37,187 bases of DNA, taken from NCBI RefSeq assembly GCF_029846235.1, contig NZ_JARVWP010000033.1, forward strand, positions 1 through 37,187, in the 5' to 3' direction. The notes under the pieces were generated by a model. That model was given only the letters and a program-made list of their open reading frames with translations. It did no database searches and had not been told where the DNA came from. The stretch is from Bradyrhizobium sp. CER78 (lineage in GTDB: Bacteria > Pseudomonadota > Alphaproteobacteria > Rhizobiales > Xanthobacteraceae). Positions 15,545-23,148 of the stretch are shown in pieces. Numbering within the stretch: the first letter of the stretch is position 1; every line of letters begins with the position of its first letter. The position numbers were made by a program, and so were the translations under genes.

Positions 15545-15808
15545 CCATTCGACGCGCAGATTTGTTCGACGGGCGGATTGCAGAGCGCCGGGAGCGGCCG
15601 AAATAACAACCGCCCGGCAATGCCTGCCTGTCCATCCCTCGCGCCCCCCTAGAAACAATGCTGGGTCGAAGCGATAGCGCTCAAGCAACTCGTGGGACGC
15701 AACAGCGTAGCGCAGGGCGCTTTGACTCCATCTCTTCCATTTGGCCTTGCTGGCAAGAGACTCTGTCGCAGTCGGGATTAGCCCGGTGTCCACCGAGCCG
15801 CGAGCAGC

Positions 15809-16531
15809 TCAGTGCCGCACCGAGCAGCATTCCAAATCAAATAATCGACGTTCCTCAAGCGCGTCACCCGAAAGAATGCTCCGTATCCGGGACTTGGGAG
15901 AAGGACCAATATCATCCCGCGCTTCCAGCTCCTTCAGAAGCGACTGAATGCCCTCGTCTTGGTAGTGTGCCAAAACCATCATCGTCGATAAACGAGGCAC
16001 CATGGCGCTCGTTAGCTCCTCGGAAGATATCAAATCCTGGTCACGTAGTTTCATCAAGTTCCTGACGAAGACCACATGTTGATCAATCGAAAGCCCATAC
16101 ATCGACAGAATTGCTACGTGTCTCTGGCGTTCTGAATGATTTTTTTCGGAGAGAAATCGGATGCAGAAATCGGGGTTCCTGGCGCTCGCATCGACAAGTT
16201 GCTGGAAGTCATTTATGCCGAGCCAGCCGTAGACTGAAACCCCAACACGCTCATGGTTCCGGTCCGTGGCAACAACCTTGTCCGCATATCCCTCATAATT
16301 ACTCGCTGCGCTGCCGCCGGATGGTTCAGGGGGAGCGGGTCGAGGACAGGAACTGAATGCACACCAGTCCTGTGGGTCGGAGGTAATGAGCCGATCCACC
16401 AAAGCCCTATAACTCCCGGCGTCATACGAGCCGTCGGCCTTACGACTGGATGGTTCGGCGGCAGCGATTTCTGGACAGCAAGCGAAGAGGCATCCGAAGC
16501 ATAGCAAGAGCCACATTCGAGCGCGCCGCAT
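15809..16531 (-). CDS. Exported protein, candidate immunity protein for the amidase-like toxin
   Basis: This 240-residue protein has a signal peptide (MRRARMWLLLCFGCLFACCP, ending near AAAEPSS) and a mature domain rich in helices (NDFQQLVDASARNPDF, HVVFVRNLMKLRDQDL, GIQSLLKELEAR). I do not recognise a family. Its ATG at 16531 is one base after the stop codon of the papain-like toxin gene (TAG C ATG), so the two are translationally coupled. A periplasmic partner placed immediately after a peptidoglycan-amidase-like gene suggests an immunity protein, as in Tae/Tai pairs of type VI secretion; this is inference. The frame stays open 12 codons further upstream inside the toxin gene. The C-terminus (FDLECCSVRH) has adjacent cysteines. 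Confidence 0.7.
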   Translation of the reverse strand: MRRARMWLLLCFGCLFACCPEIAAAEPSSRKADGSYDAGSYRALVDRLITSDPQDWCAFSSCPRPAPPEPSGGSAASNYEGYADKVVATDRNHERVGVSVYGWLGINDFQQLVDASARNPDFCIRFLSEKNHSERQRHVAILSMYGLSIDQHVVFVRNLMKLRDQDLISSEELTSAMVPRLSTMMVLAHYQDEGIQSLLKELEARDDIGPSPKSRIRSILSGDALEERRLFDLECCSVRH

Positions 16532-16532
16532 G

Positions 16533-17327
16533 CTAAGGCTCGTACCGACGATAAACCAGCAGACCACCAGGCTGATTGTTACCCATCATCTTTGCAGCAA
16601 CGCTCTCGATTTTTTCGCTCTCTCCAACACCGAGGAAGTTGGCATTCGGCCCCACAATCATGACGTGACCTGTCGCACCATTCGGCCACTGTATTCGCTG
16701 CCCGACTACATCTCCGGGCTGTGGTGACTCTTCTGAACCCAACACTCTCCACCCTGGGATCGCGAAAGAAGGATCAGCCCAATTCGCTGCTGTAGGCGGA
16801 TACTGCTTCCACCACCAGTGCCCATTTGGGAGACCGGGACTTGCTCCCGCGCCGGCTAGCGTATCATAGACAAACAGATTGCATTTGTCTGTATTGGGAC
16901 CAAAATTTCCCTTCGCCACGTCGAAATGCCAATCCCCCGATCCAATTTGTTTCTGTGCGGCTTCGACTATTTTCTGACGTGTGAGGGCCAACGGATCATC
17001 CGTCTTGGCCTGATTGACGAGAGACGCCGTTGGCGTCGGACTAGCGTAGCCGCCAAAGGGAGCAGCTTGGGCTGCGCCTTGATCCGGGTTGGGGACACCT
17101 CCAGTGCGGCCGACACCACCGCCTGCAGCCGGTGCACCGGCATCGGGCTGACCGGCTCCCGTTGCTGGCTGTTGCTGCGGCGGACCTTGCGGCCGGGACT
17201 AAGCCAGTTGAACCTGCGGCTGTTGCGCAGGGCGATCCGCGGCGAACGGATCGTGGTCAACCGGAACGAGCGAGTAGTCATCGAAGTCCGGCTGATGGTC
17301 CACCTGCACCAGAGAGTAGTCAGGCAT
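16533..17327 (-). pseudogene. Papain-like (NlpC/P60 or CHAP-like) amidase toxin with a nonsense codon at position 43
   Basis: Reading from ATG 17327 gives MPDYSLVQVDHQPDFDDYSL, the same N-terminal module as the toxin at 14446-15168, then a Pro/Gln/Gly-rich linker. Codon 43 is TAG (17201-17199). The frame stays open after it for 221 codons with no frameshift, into a domain with TDKCNLFVYDTLAGAG (Cys149) and GATGHVMIVG (His221). That Cys-His pattern is typical of papain-fold peptidoglycan amidases. Without the stop, the protein would be 264 residues. The intact domain alone could be made from a TTG at 16991 (152 residues), but that would lack the N-terminal module. The single change looks recent, or may be a sequencing error; read-through is also conceivable. 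The coupled partner gene 15809-16531 is intact. Confidence 0.8.
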
Positions 17328-17583
17328 GATCATCACCTACAGATATTGCGGACAGCTTCGGATGAGCCCGTGCGTGACCGCACCTCGCGGAGAGAGCTGG
17401 GTTGGCTTTGGATGTTTGAAGGCAAGCGCTTGAAGGCAAAGTGCTTGAAGGATGGCTTGCGCGATGGCGCGGAAGTGTCGCGTGGGTGGGGCGCGGCCCT
17501 GGCTGTCAGCGAGTTCGGCTCGCTGCGGTGGCCAATTTCGGCGCGCTCGGCAGTGTATTGCCCGACAGCGGCCTGTCCGATTC

Positions 17584-17617
17584 AAAAAGCCCGCAGCGGA
17601 TTTTCCGGTGCGGGCTT
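17584..17617 (-). terminator. Intrinsic terminator, copy B
   Basis: The stem is identical to copy A: AAGCCCGCA (17587-17595 on the plus strand) with TGCGGGCTT (17609-17617), and TTTTT next to it on the minus strand (17588-17584). No gene lies upstream of it on this strand, so it can only serve the nearby promoter or be an attenuator. Confidence 0.85.
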
Positions 17618-17635
17618 AATTGTTGCGATGATGAA

Positions 17636-17665
17636 ATTGTATCGGTGAGTTGCCCGACGTGTCAA
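17636..17665 (-). promoter_or_regulatory. Near-consensus sigma-70 promoter, copy B
   Basis: On the minus strand TTGACA (17665-17660) and TACAAT (17641-17636) are 18 bases apart. The predicted start near 17629 is about 12 bases before the terminator stem. The whole promoter-terminator unit is conserved between the two copies. Confidence 0.72.
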
Positions 17666-17969
17666 CCATTCGACGCGCAGATTTGTTCGACGGGCGGATT
17701 GCAGAGCGCCGGAAACGACAACCGCCCGGCCATGCTTGTCCTTGCATGGCGTCGCCCCTCCAGAAACTATGCAGGGTCGGAGCGATGAGCGGTCAAGCAG
17801 CTTGTAGGGCACAACAGCGCGGCGTATTGCGCCGGCGTGCAAGTCTTTCGCCGATGCCAAATCTGCCGCAATTATTAGCCACAAGCCGTCAATCCTGCCT
17901 TCCGCTGCGGCGATGCATTCGCTAAAGCCAGCAGCATTGTTCCTCCGCACGTCCATGAGGCCGTTTCTG

Positions 17970-19469
17970 ATGTTTCCCAAGCCGAAATCCGCGCTGGTCC
18001 CGAACACCTATGCCTTCGAATCCGAGCCGATGGTGAAGCCGACCGGGTTTCGCGAATACGACGCGCGCTGGCTGTTCAACAAGGAAATCAATCTGATGGG
18101 CGTGCAGGCGCTGGGCATGGGGCTCGGCGCGCTGATCGCGGAGCTCGGCGTCAAGCAGGAGATCGTCACCGGGCACGATTTCCGCGGCTATTCGGCGTCG
18201 ATCAAATACGCGCTGATCTCGGGCCTGATGGCGGCGGGCTGCAAGGTGCATGACATCGGGCTTGCGGTGACGCCGATGGCCTATTTCGCGCAGTTCGATC
18301 TCGACGTGTCCTGCGTCGCGATGGTCACCGCCTCGCACAACGACAATGGCTGGACCGGCGTCAAGATGGGCGCCAACCGTCCGCTCACCTTCGGCCCCGA
18401 CGAGATGACGCGGCTGAAGGAAATCGTGCTCAATGCTGCCTTCAACGACAAGGCCGGCGGCTCCTACCAGTTTCACGAGAACTATCCGGCACGCTACATC
18501 GCCGATCTCACCAACCGGCCGAAGCTGAAGCGCAAGCTGAAGGTCGTGGCCGCATGCGGCAACGGCACCGCGGGCGCGTTCGCGCCGCAGGTGCTGGAAG
18601 CGATCGGTTGCGAGGTGATCCCGCTCGACACCGAGCTCGATCACACCTTCCCGAAATACAATCCGAATCCGGAAGACATGGAGATGCTGCACGCGATCCG
18701 CGATGCGGTGCTGGCGCACAAGGCCGATGTCGGCCTCGGCTTCGACGGTGACGGCGACCGCTGTGGTGTGGTCGACAACACCGGCGAGGAGATCTTCGCC
18801 GACAAGGTCGGCGTCATGCTGGCGCGCGACATGTCGGCGATCAATGCCAATGCGCAGTTCGTCGTCGACGTGAAGTCGACCGGGCTGTTCGTGACAGATC
18901 CGGTGTTGCAGAAGCAGGGCGCCAACACGGTCTACTGGAAGACCGGGCATTCCTACATGAAGCGCCGCACCAACGAGCTCGGCGCGCTCGCGGGCTTCGA
19001 GAAGTCCGGCCATTTCTTCTTCAACAAGCCGTTCGGCCGCGGCTATGACGACGGCCTGGTGTCGGCGATCGCGATCTGCGAGATGCTCGACCGCGCGCCC
19101 GGCAAGTCGATGGCCGATTTGAAGAACGCGCTGCCGAAGACCTGGTCGTCGCCGACCATGTCGCCGCATTGCGCCGACGAGGCGAAATACGGCGTGGTCG
19201 ATGCGGTGGTGAAGCACTTCGAGACGCTGCAGCAGAACGGCGGCAAGGTCGCCGGCCAGAACATCCGCGATCTCGTCACCGTCAATGGCGTGCGCGTTAC
19301 GGTCGAGGACGGCAGCTGGGGCCTGGTGCGCGCATCCTCGAACAAGCCGGAGCTTGTCGTCGTGGTGGAAAGCCCGGTCAGCGAGCAGCGCATGCGCGAC
19401 ATGTTCGAGGCGATGGATTCGGTGCTGCGCACCCATCCCGAGGTCGGCGAGTACAATCAGAAGATCTGA
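17970..19469 (+). CDS. Phosphomannomutase/phosphoglucomutase
   Basis: The 499-residue enzyme belongs to the alpha-D-phosphohexomutase family. It has the phosphoserine loop TASHN (120-124, Ser122) and the magnesium loop DGDGDR (259-264). A sugar-binding segment GFEKSGHFFF and a C-terminal phosphate-binding region near GSWGLVRASSNKPELVV complete the four-domain layout. It interconverts hexose 6- and 1-phosphates, feeding GDP-mannose or glucan synthesis for polysaccharides and lipopolysaccharide. I chose the ATG at 17970 (MFPKPKSALVPNTYAF); ATGAGG upstream gives a weak ribosome binding site, and an ATG at 17955 is an alternative. It is oriented away from the toxin island and marks the island's right border. 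A palindromic repeat follows 23 bases after the stop. manB or algC would be reasonable symbols. Confidence 0.93.
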   Translation: MFPKPKSALVPNTYAFESEPMVKPTGFREYDARWLFNKEINLMGVQALGMGLGALIAELGVKQEIVTGHDFRGYSASIKYALISGLMAAGCKVHDIGLAVTPMAYFAQFDLDVSCVAMVTASHNDNGWTGVKMGANRPLTFGPDEMTRLKEIVLNAAFNDKAGGSYQFHENYPARYIADLTNRPKLKRKLKVVAACGNGTAGAFAPQVLEAIGCEVIPLDTELDHTFPKYNPNPEDMEMLHAIRDAVLAHKADVGLGFDGDGDRCGVVDNTGEEIFADKVGVMLARDMSAINANAQFVVDVKSTGLFVTDPVLQKQGANTVYWKTGHSYMKRRTNELGALAGFEKSGHFFFNKPFGRGYDDGLVSAIAICEMLDRAPGKSMADLKNALPKTWSSPTMSPHCADEAKYGVVDAVVKHFETLQQNGGKVAGQNIRDLVTVNGVRVTVEDGSWGLVRASSNKPELVVVVESPVSEQRMRDMFEAMDSVLRTHPEVGEYNQKI

Positions 19470-19492
19470 GGCGCATGCTCGCCCCAAGCAAA

Positions 19493-19598
19493 CTGTCATC
19501 ACCCGGCTTGACCGGGTGATCCAGTACGCCGCGGCCTCTCGATCGAAAATGACTGCCTCTGGAATACTGGATCGCCCGGTCGAGCCGGGCGATGACAG
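19493..19598. repeat. GIY-YIG-associated palindromic repeat, gene-less copy
   Basis: The arms 19493-19526 and 19565-19598 are inverted repeats of 34 bases with three mismatches. Each arm is itself a hairpin. The left arm has ATCACCCGG...CCGGGTGAT where the right arm has ATCGCCCGG...CCGGGCGAT, so both sides of one stem pair changed together. It lies between the convergent phosphomannomutase and chemoreceptor genes. Confidence 0.88.
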
Positions 19599-19625
19599 CG
19601 AGGCTGGTCGCCGATCTTGCTTTCT

Positions 19626-21071
19626 TCACGCCGCCCGCAGCGAGGCGAGGAAGCGGTCCAGCTCGGTCTTCAGCCATTCCGACTGCGAGGTCAGGCCGTT
19701 CGCCGCGTCGAGCAGTTGCGCGGTGGCGCCGCCGGCCTGTTCGGAGGCGCGGTTGACGTTGAGGATGCCCTTGTTGACGTCGCGCGTGCGATCGGCGGCC
19801 TGCTGCAGATTGCTGGAGATCTCGCGGGTCGCCGCGCCCTGCTGATCGACGGCTGCCGCGATCTCGCCGGAGACGTGGTCGATTTCCGCGATGGTGGTGC
19901 CGATGGTCCCGATCGCGCTGACGGCGGCGCCGGTCGCGTTCTGGATGTCCTGGATCTGAACCGAGATCTCCTCGGTCGCCTTGGCGGTCTGGTTGGCCAG
20001 CGCCTTGACCTCGCTCGCAACGACCGCAAAGCCGCGGCCATGCTCGCCGGCGCGCGCCGCTTCGATGGTTGCGTTCAGGGCGAGCAGGTTGGTCTGGCTG
20101 GCGATGCTCTGGATCAGCGTCACCACCTCGCCGATCTTCTGCGTACCGGCGGCGAGGCCCTGGACCACGGTGTTGGTGCGGCGCGCCTCGTCGGCTGCCT
20201 TGGCGGCGATGCGCGCCGAGCGCGTCACCTGTTCGGCGATGCTGTTGATCGAGGCTGTCAGCTCCTCGGTCGCGGACGCGACGGTTTCCACATTGCTCGA
20301 GGCCAGCGTCGATGCGGAGGCGGCGGCGGTGGCCTGGCGCATGGTTTCCGCGTTGCTGCCGTTCATCGTGGCCGACAGGCCCTGCATTGCGTTCGCCGCC
20401 ACCGCGACGGCCTCGACGACCTCGCCGATCTTGCGCTCGAAGCCTGCGGCTAGCTCGCGCCGCGCGGCGTCACGGTCGTGCTTGGCCCGTTCGGCCTCGA
20501 TGCGTTCAGCATTGGCGCGGGCTTCGGCAGCACCGGCGGCCTCGGCCTCCGAGGCCTTCAGCGCCGACGTCCTGAACAGTTCGGCAAGCGTGTGCGCGAG
20601 CCAGATCAGCACGCCGGCCTCGATCAAGAGGATCACGGCGTGCAGAACGACGCGGCCGAAATCGGCGCCGCCGGGATAGATCGCGGCCGGGAGGATGAAG
20701 TTCAGCGTCAAATGATGCAGGGCCACGGCCGCGGTGCCGGCGACGATCGGCCGGTAGTCGCAATAGGCGACGAGGCAGGCCAGCGCGGCGAAGAAGTACA
20801 TGTGCATGTCGACCTGCCAGCGATGGCCGGCGAACTGGTAGACCAGCATCGACACGCCGGCCATCAAGGCCACGGCAACGATCAGCCGGGTTGAAACGCC
20901 GTTCCCCGACAAGCGCCACGACGCCGTCGCAGCCAGCGCCATCGCGACCATGAAGCCGGCCGGGATCAACCAGTCGGTGTGCAGCGCCACGCCGACGATG
21001 ATCGCGATCGGAACGTGCAGCCAGAGCACCACGAGCAGGATCTTGCTGGCCGTCTCGCGCAGCGCGGCCAT
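19626..21071 (-). CDS. Methyl-accepting chemotaxis protein with a polytopic His-rich membrane sensor
   Basis: The 481-residue receptor has about six N-terminal membrane helices (roughly residues 8-175) and no periplasmic sensor domain. A coiled-coil linker (about 180-225) precedes the cytoplasmic signalling domain. The signalling hairpin tip is LIQSIASQTNLLALNATIEA, followed by GEHGRGFAVVASEVKALANQ, which contacts CheA/CheW. The membrane part contains MHMYFFAALACLVAYCDYRP and AVALHHLTLNFILPA. The clustered histidines could bind haem or metal, or sense within the membrane. I chose the ATG at 21071, two bases after the stop of the upstream gene, with GAAGGCG upstream; the frame is open to 21098. 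It is probably co-expressed with the small membrane protein at 21073-21444. Confidence 0.92.
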   Translation of the reverse strand: MAALRETASKILLVVLWLHVPIAIIVGVALHTDWLIPAGFMVAMALAATASWRLSGNGVSTRLIVAVALMAGVSMLVYQFAGHRWQVDMHMYFFAALACLVAYCDYRPIVAGTAAVALHHLTLNFILPAAIYPGGADFGRVVLHAVILLIEAGVLIWLAHTLAELFRTSALKASEAEAAGAAEARANAERIEAERAKHDRDAARRELAAGFERKIGEVVEAVAVAANAMQGLSATMNGSNAETMRQATAAASASTLASSNVETVASATEELTASINSIAEQVTRSARIAAKAADEARRTNTVVQGLAAGTQKIGEVVTLIQSIASQTNLLALNATIEAARAGEHGRGFAVVASEVKALANQTAKATEEISVQIQDIQNATGAAVSAIGTIGTTIAEIDHVSGEIAAAVDQQGAATREISSNLQQAADRTRDVNKGILNVNRASEQAGGATAQLLDAANGLTSQSEWLKTELDRFLASLRAA

Positions 21072-21072
21072 C

Positions 21073-21444
21073 TCATCGCCTTCGAAGGTCATTCCCAACC
21101 CCCAGATCGTCGTCCGCCTTGAAGCAGCCAGCGATCGCCTGCGGATCCATGGTCAGCAGCGCGCCCGCCTCGTAGAGCCGGCGCAGCCCGCCATCGCGGT
21201 CAGGCCGCACCACCAGCAGGGCCGGTATGGCGGTCATCCGAACGATCGACGCATTGGCGGATGCGGCGGCCAGCAGCGCGCGCTCGGCGCGCCACCACGG
21301 CGGAAAAGCCACGGCCACCACGTCGCTGCCCGCACGCACCTGCAACGACAGCATCGCGACCGCGATCCAGCTCGCAATCAGCAATGCAGCCGCGCCTAGC
21401 CATGCGGGCCGTCGGCTCGCTGGGATGATCTCCCCCGGCACCAT
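21073..21444 (-). CDS. Small single-helix membrane protein coupled to the chemoreceptor
   Basis: The 123-residue protein has one hydrophobic helix (about residues 16-33) and a soluble domain of about 85 residues. That domain includes VVAVAFPPWWRAERALLAAA and ALLVVRPDRDGGLRRLYEAGA, ending in a charged tail. I do not recognise the family, though it has the look of a conserved rhizobial protein rather than a chance frame. Its stop codon lies one base before the chemoreceptor ATG, so the two are probably translated together. It may modulate or assemble with the receptor; that is inference from position only. Confidence 0.72.
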   Translation of the reverse strand: MVPGEIIPASRRPAWLGAAALLIASWIAVAMLSLQVRAGSDVVAVAFPPWWRAERALLAAASANASIVRMTAIPALLVVRPDRDGGLRRLYEAGALLTMDPQAIAGCFKADDDLGVGNDLRRR

Positions 21445-21544
21445 GGCAGCACAATACCGCCGCTGGCGCTAACTTCCGGTAAATGCCGTGCCAGCGAACT
21501 ACCTGGGGGCGTATCGACGATCGTATGAGGTGGTGCGGCGGCGC

Positions 21545-22045
21545 TTACGCCGCGGGCACCGGCAGCGCCGTCACCGACTTGATCTTCTCCATCGCAAAGC
21601 GCGAGGTGACGTTCTTCAGCGGCACGGCCGAGATCAGCTTCTTGTAGAACACGTCATAGGCCTGCATGTCCGCGACCACGACGCGCAGCATGTAGTCGAC
21701 GTCGCCGGCCATCCGGTAGAACTCCATCACCTCGGGCATGGCGCTGACGGCGTCGGCGAATTTGCGCAGCCAGGCTTCCGAATGGTCGGCGCTCTCGACC
21801 GAGACGAACACCGAGATCCCGAGCCCGATCTTGTTCTGGTCGACCAGCGCCACGCGGCGCAGGATCACGCCGTCGGCCTCAAGCCGCTGGATGCGCTTCC
21901 AGCACGGCGTCGACGACAGCCCGACCCGGTCGCCGATCTCGGCGACGGAGAGCGAGGCATCCTCCTGCAATACGGTCAGGATCTTGCGATCGATGGCGTC
22001 AAGACGGCGGTTGTTGTCATGAAGCTGAACGGCGACGTCGGTCAT
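21545..22045 (-). CDS. Lrp/AsnC family transcriptional regulator
   Basis: The 166-residue protein has an N-terminal helix-turn-helix (about residues 15-65) with LDAIDRKILTVLQEDASLSV and IGDRVGLSSTPCWKRIQRLE. A C-terminal ligand-binding domain of the RAM/AsnC fold (about 75-155) includes VMEFYRMAGDVDYMLRVV. Regulators of this family form dimers and octamers and respond to amino acids, often controlling a neighbouring or divergent gene. The neighbours here on the same strand are a PfkB kinase upstream and a chemoreceptor module downstream, so the target is not evident. I chose the ATG at 22045; a TTG nine codons upstream (22072) is possible. The ribosome binding site is weak, and the AT-rich stretch 22072-22110 could hold its promoter. 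Confidence 0.93.
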   Translation of the reverse strand: MTDVAVQLHDNNRRLDAIDRKILTVLQEDASLSVAEIGDRVGLSSTPCWKRIQRLEADGVILRRVALVDQNKIGLGISVFVSVESADHSEAWLRKFADAVSAMPEVMEFYRMAGDVDYMLRVVVADMQAYDVFYKKLISAVPLKNVTSRFAMEKIKSVTALPVPAA

Positions 22046-22121
22046 AGAAGAAAGTTCCACATGAAGGTTCAAACTCCCTCATATAGAGAAAAATCTTCCA
22101 AATCAAGCGATTCGTGACTGG

Positions 22122-23069
22122 TCAGGCCGGCCGGGCGTCGGCGTGTTCGCCCAAAAACGCTTCAACTTCAGTACGTTGCGGTGCGGCATAAGCGCCGCCG
22201 AAGCGGGTGCATTTCAGTGCTGCCGCGGCGGACGCAAAGCGCAACGCCTGCCGCAGCTCCTGCTTCTCGGTGATGGCGAGGGCAAACGCGCCGTGGAAGA
22301 CGTCGCCGGCCCCGAGCGTGTCGACGGTGTGGACCGGGAAGGCCGGGCTCTCCTCGAGCTCGCCCTTCTCATTGAGAAAGATCGTGCCCTTCGGGCCGCG
22401 CGTGCCGGCCAGGAAGGAGGGGGTGAGCTTGGCGAGCTTGTGCAGCGCCTGGCCGTCGTCGGTGACGTCGGCGGTCTCCTGCAGCGGCTCGCTGGAGAAC
22501 ACCAGATGCGAGGAGGCGGTGAGCAGCCCTTCCCGCATCGACATCGCGCGGTCGACGTCGACCACCACCGGAATGCCGCGCCGTACGGCCTCGGCGCACA
22601 GCTCGGTGCAGAACGGCGCGCAGCGGCTCTCTGTCAGGATCGCCGCGCAATCCTCCAGCAGCAGCTCGGTCGGCGGCAGCTTGACCTTCCAGAGCTCGGG
22701 ATCGCGGAAGGTGACGATGGTGCGCTCGCCGGTGTCGTCGATCATGATCGCCGAGATCGGGGTGACGAGGTCCGGCATGTGGATCAGATGGTTGGTCTCG
22801 ATGCCTTCCTCGGCCAGCTTGTCGAAGATGAAGCGGCTCGAAGTCTCCCGCGAATCGCCCATCGGCCCGCAGATCGAGGCGCGGCCGCCGAGCCGGACGA
22901 TGCCGATCGCGGCGTTCAGCGCGTTGCCGCCGCAGATCTCGTCGAAATGCGTCGCATTCTCCTTGGAGCCGCGCGCCGGAACGTTGACGCGGAAGGTCAG
23001 GTCGCGCACCGGCAGGCCGATGCAGAGGATGCGGGGCGGGACTTTCGGGGCGCCGTCTTGAAAATTCAT
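22122..23069 (-). CDS. PfkB/ribokinase family sugar kinase
   Basis: The 315-residue kinase has the N-terminal family signature around HFDEICGGNALNAAIGIVRL (residues 41-60) and the C-terminal catalytic signature DTLGAGDVFHGAF (GAGD at 253-256, Asp256 as base). PfkB enzymes phosphorylate sugars, nucleosides or sugar acids with ATP in the cytoplasm. Specificity cannot be assigned; the sequence style is closest to sulfofructose or ribokinase-like members. The ATG at 23069 opens directly into the family N-terminus, whereas the open frame further upstream overlaps the nudix gene's end region and looks non-coding. It lies 79 bases downstream of nudC on the same strand, so a HIT-nudC-kinase transcript is possible. 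Confidence 0.9.
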   Translation of the reverse strand: MNFQDGAPKVPPRILCIGLPVRDLTFRVNVPARGSKENATHFDEICGGNALNAAIGIVRLGGRASICGPMGDSRETSSRFIFDKLAEEGIETNHLIHMPDLVTPISAIMIDDTGERTIVTFRDPELWKVKLPPTELLLEDCAAILTESRCAPFCTELCAEAVRRGIPVVVDVDRAMSMREGLLTASSHLVFSSEPLQETADVTDDGQALHKLAKLTPSFLAGTRGPKGTIFLNEKGELEESPAFPVHTVDTLGAGDVFHGAFALAITEKQELRQALRFASAAAALKCTRFGGAYAAPQRTEVEAFLGEHADARPA

Positions 23070-23148
23070 GCAGGGGTCCGTGGCAATGGTTCCGTCAACT
23101 GGCTCAACCTGTGTCCAGTCTAATCGGCAGAACGATGTCCGGTTCCCG

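Larger units (their letters stand above)
15069..15722 (-). repeat. Direct repeat copy A: toxin N-terminal module plus duplicated upstream region
   Basis: This segment and 17228-17834 are diverged direct repeats in the same orientation. They cover the first ~33 codons of each toxin, a ~290-base leader with three TTGAAGGCA-like units (15257-15297), an intrinsic terminator, a promoter and ~180 bases beyond. The blocks next to the toxin start and around the promoter and terminator are almost identical, while 15310-15395 has diverged with an indel. It fills the 640-base gap before the next gene. A minus-strand frame reads through the repeat in both copies, but I do not regard it as a gene. Confidence 0.8.
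17228..17834 (-). repeat. Direct repeat copy B: toxin N-terminal module plus duplicated upstream region
   Basis: This is the second copy of the segment at 15069-15722, in front of the amidase-like toxin. It contains the same leader with three TTGAAGG-type units (17416-17456), the same terminator and the same promoter. It fills most of the 642-base gap between the toxin start and the phosphomannomutase gene. The promoter's -10 box here is TACAAT, one base closer to consensus than in copy A. Confidence 0.8.

Noticed and set aside
15461..15793. Minus-strand frame of 110 codons (with a longer counterpart at 17582-18007)
   Set aside because: Both frames end with nearly the same ~40 residues, but that identity is at DNA level across a duplicated promoter and terminator region. 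The rest does not align as protein, and there is no ribosome binding site. I treat it as a repeat effect, though it keeps open in both copies.
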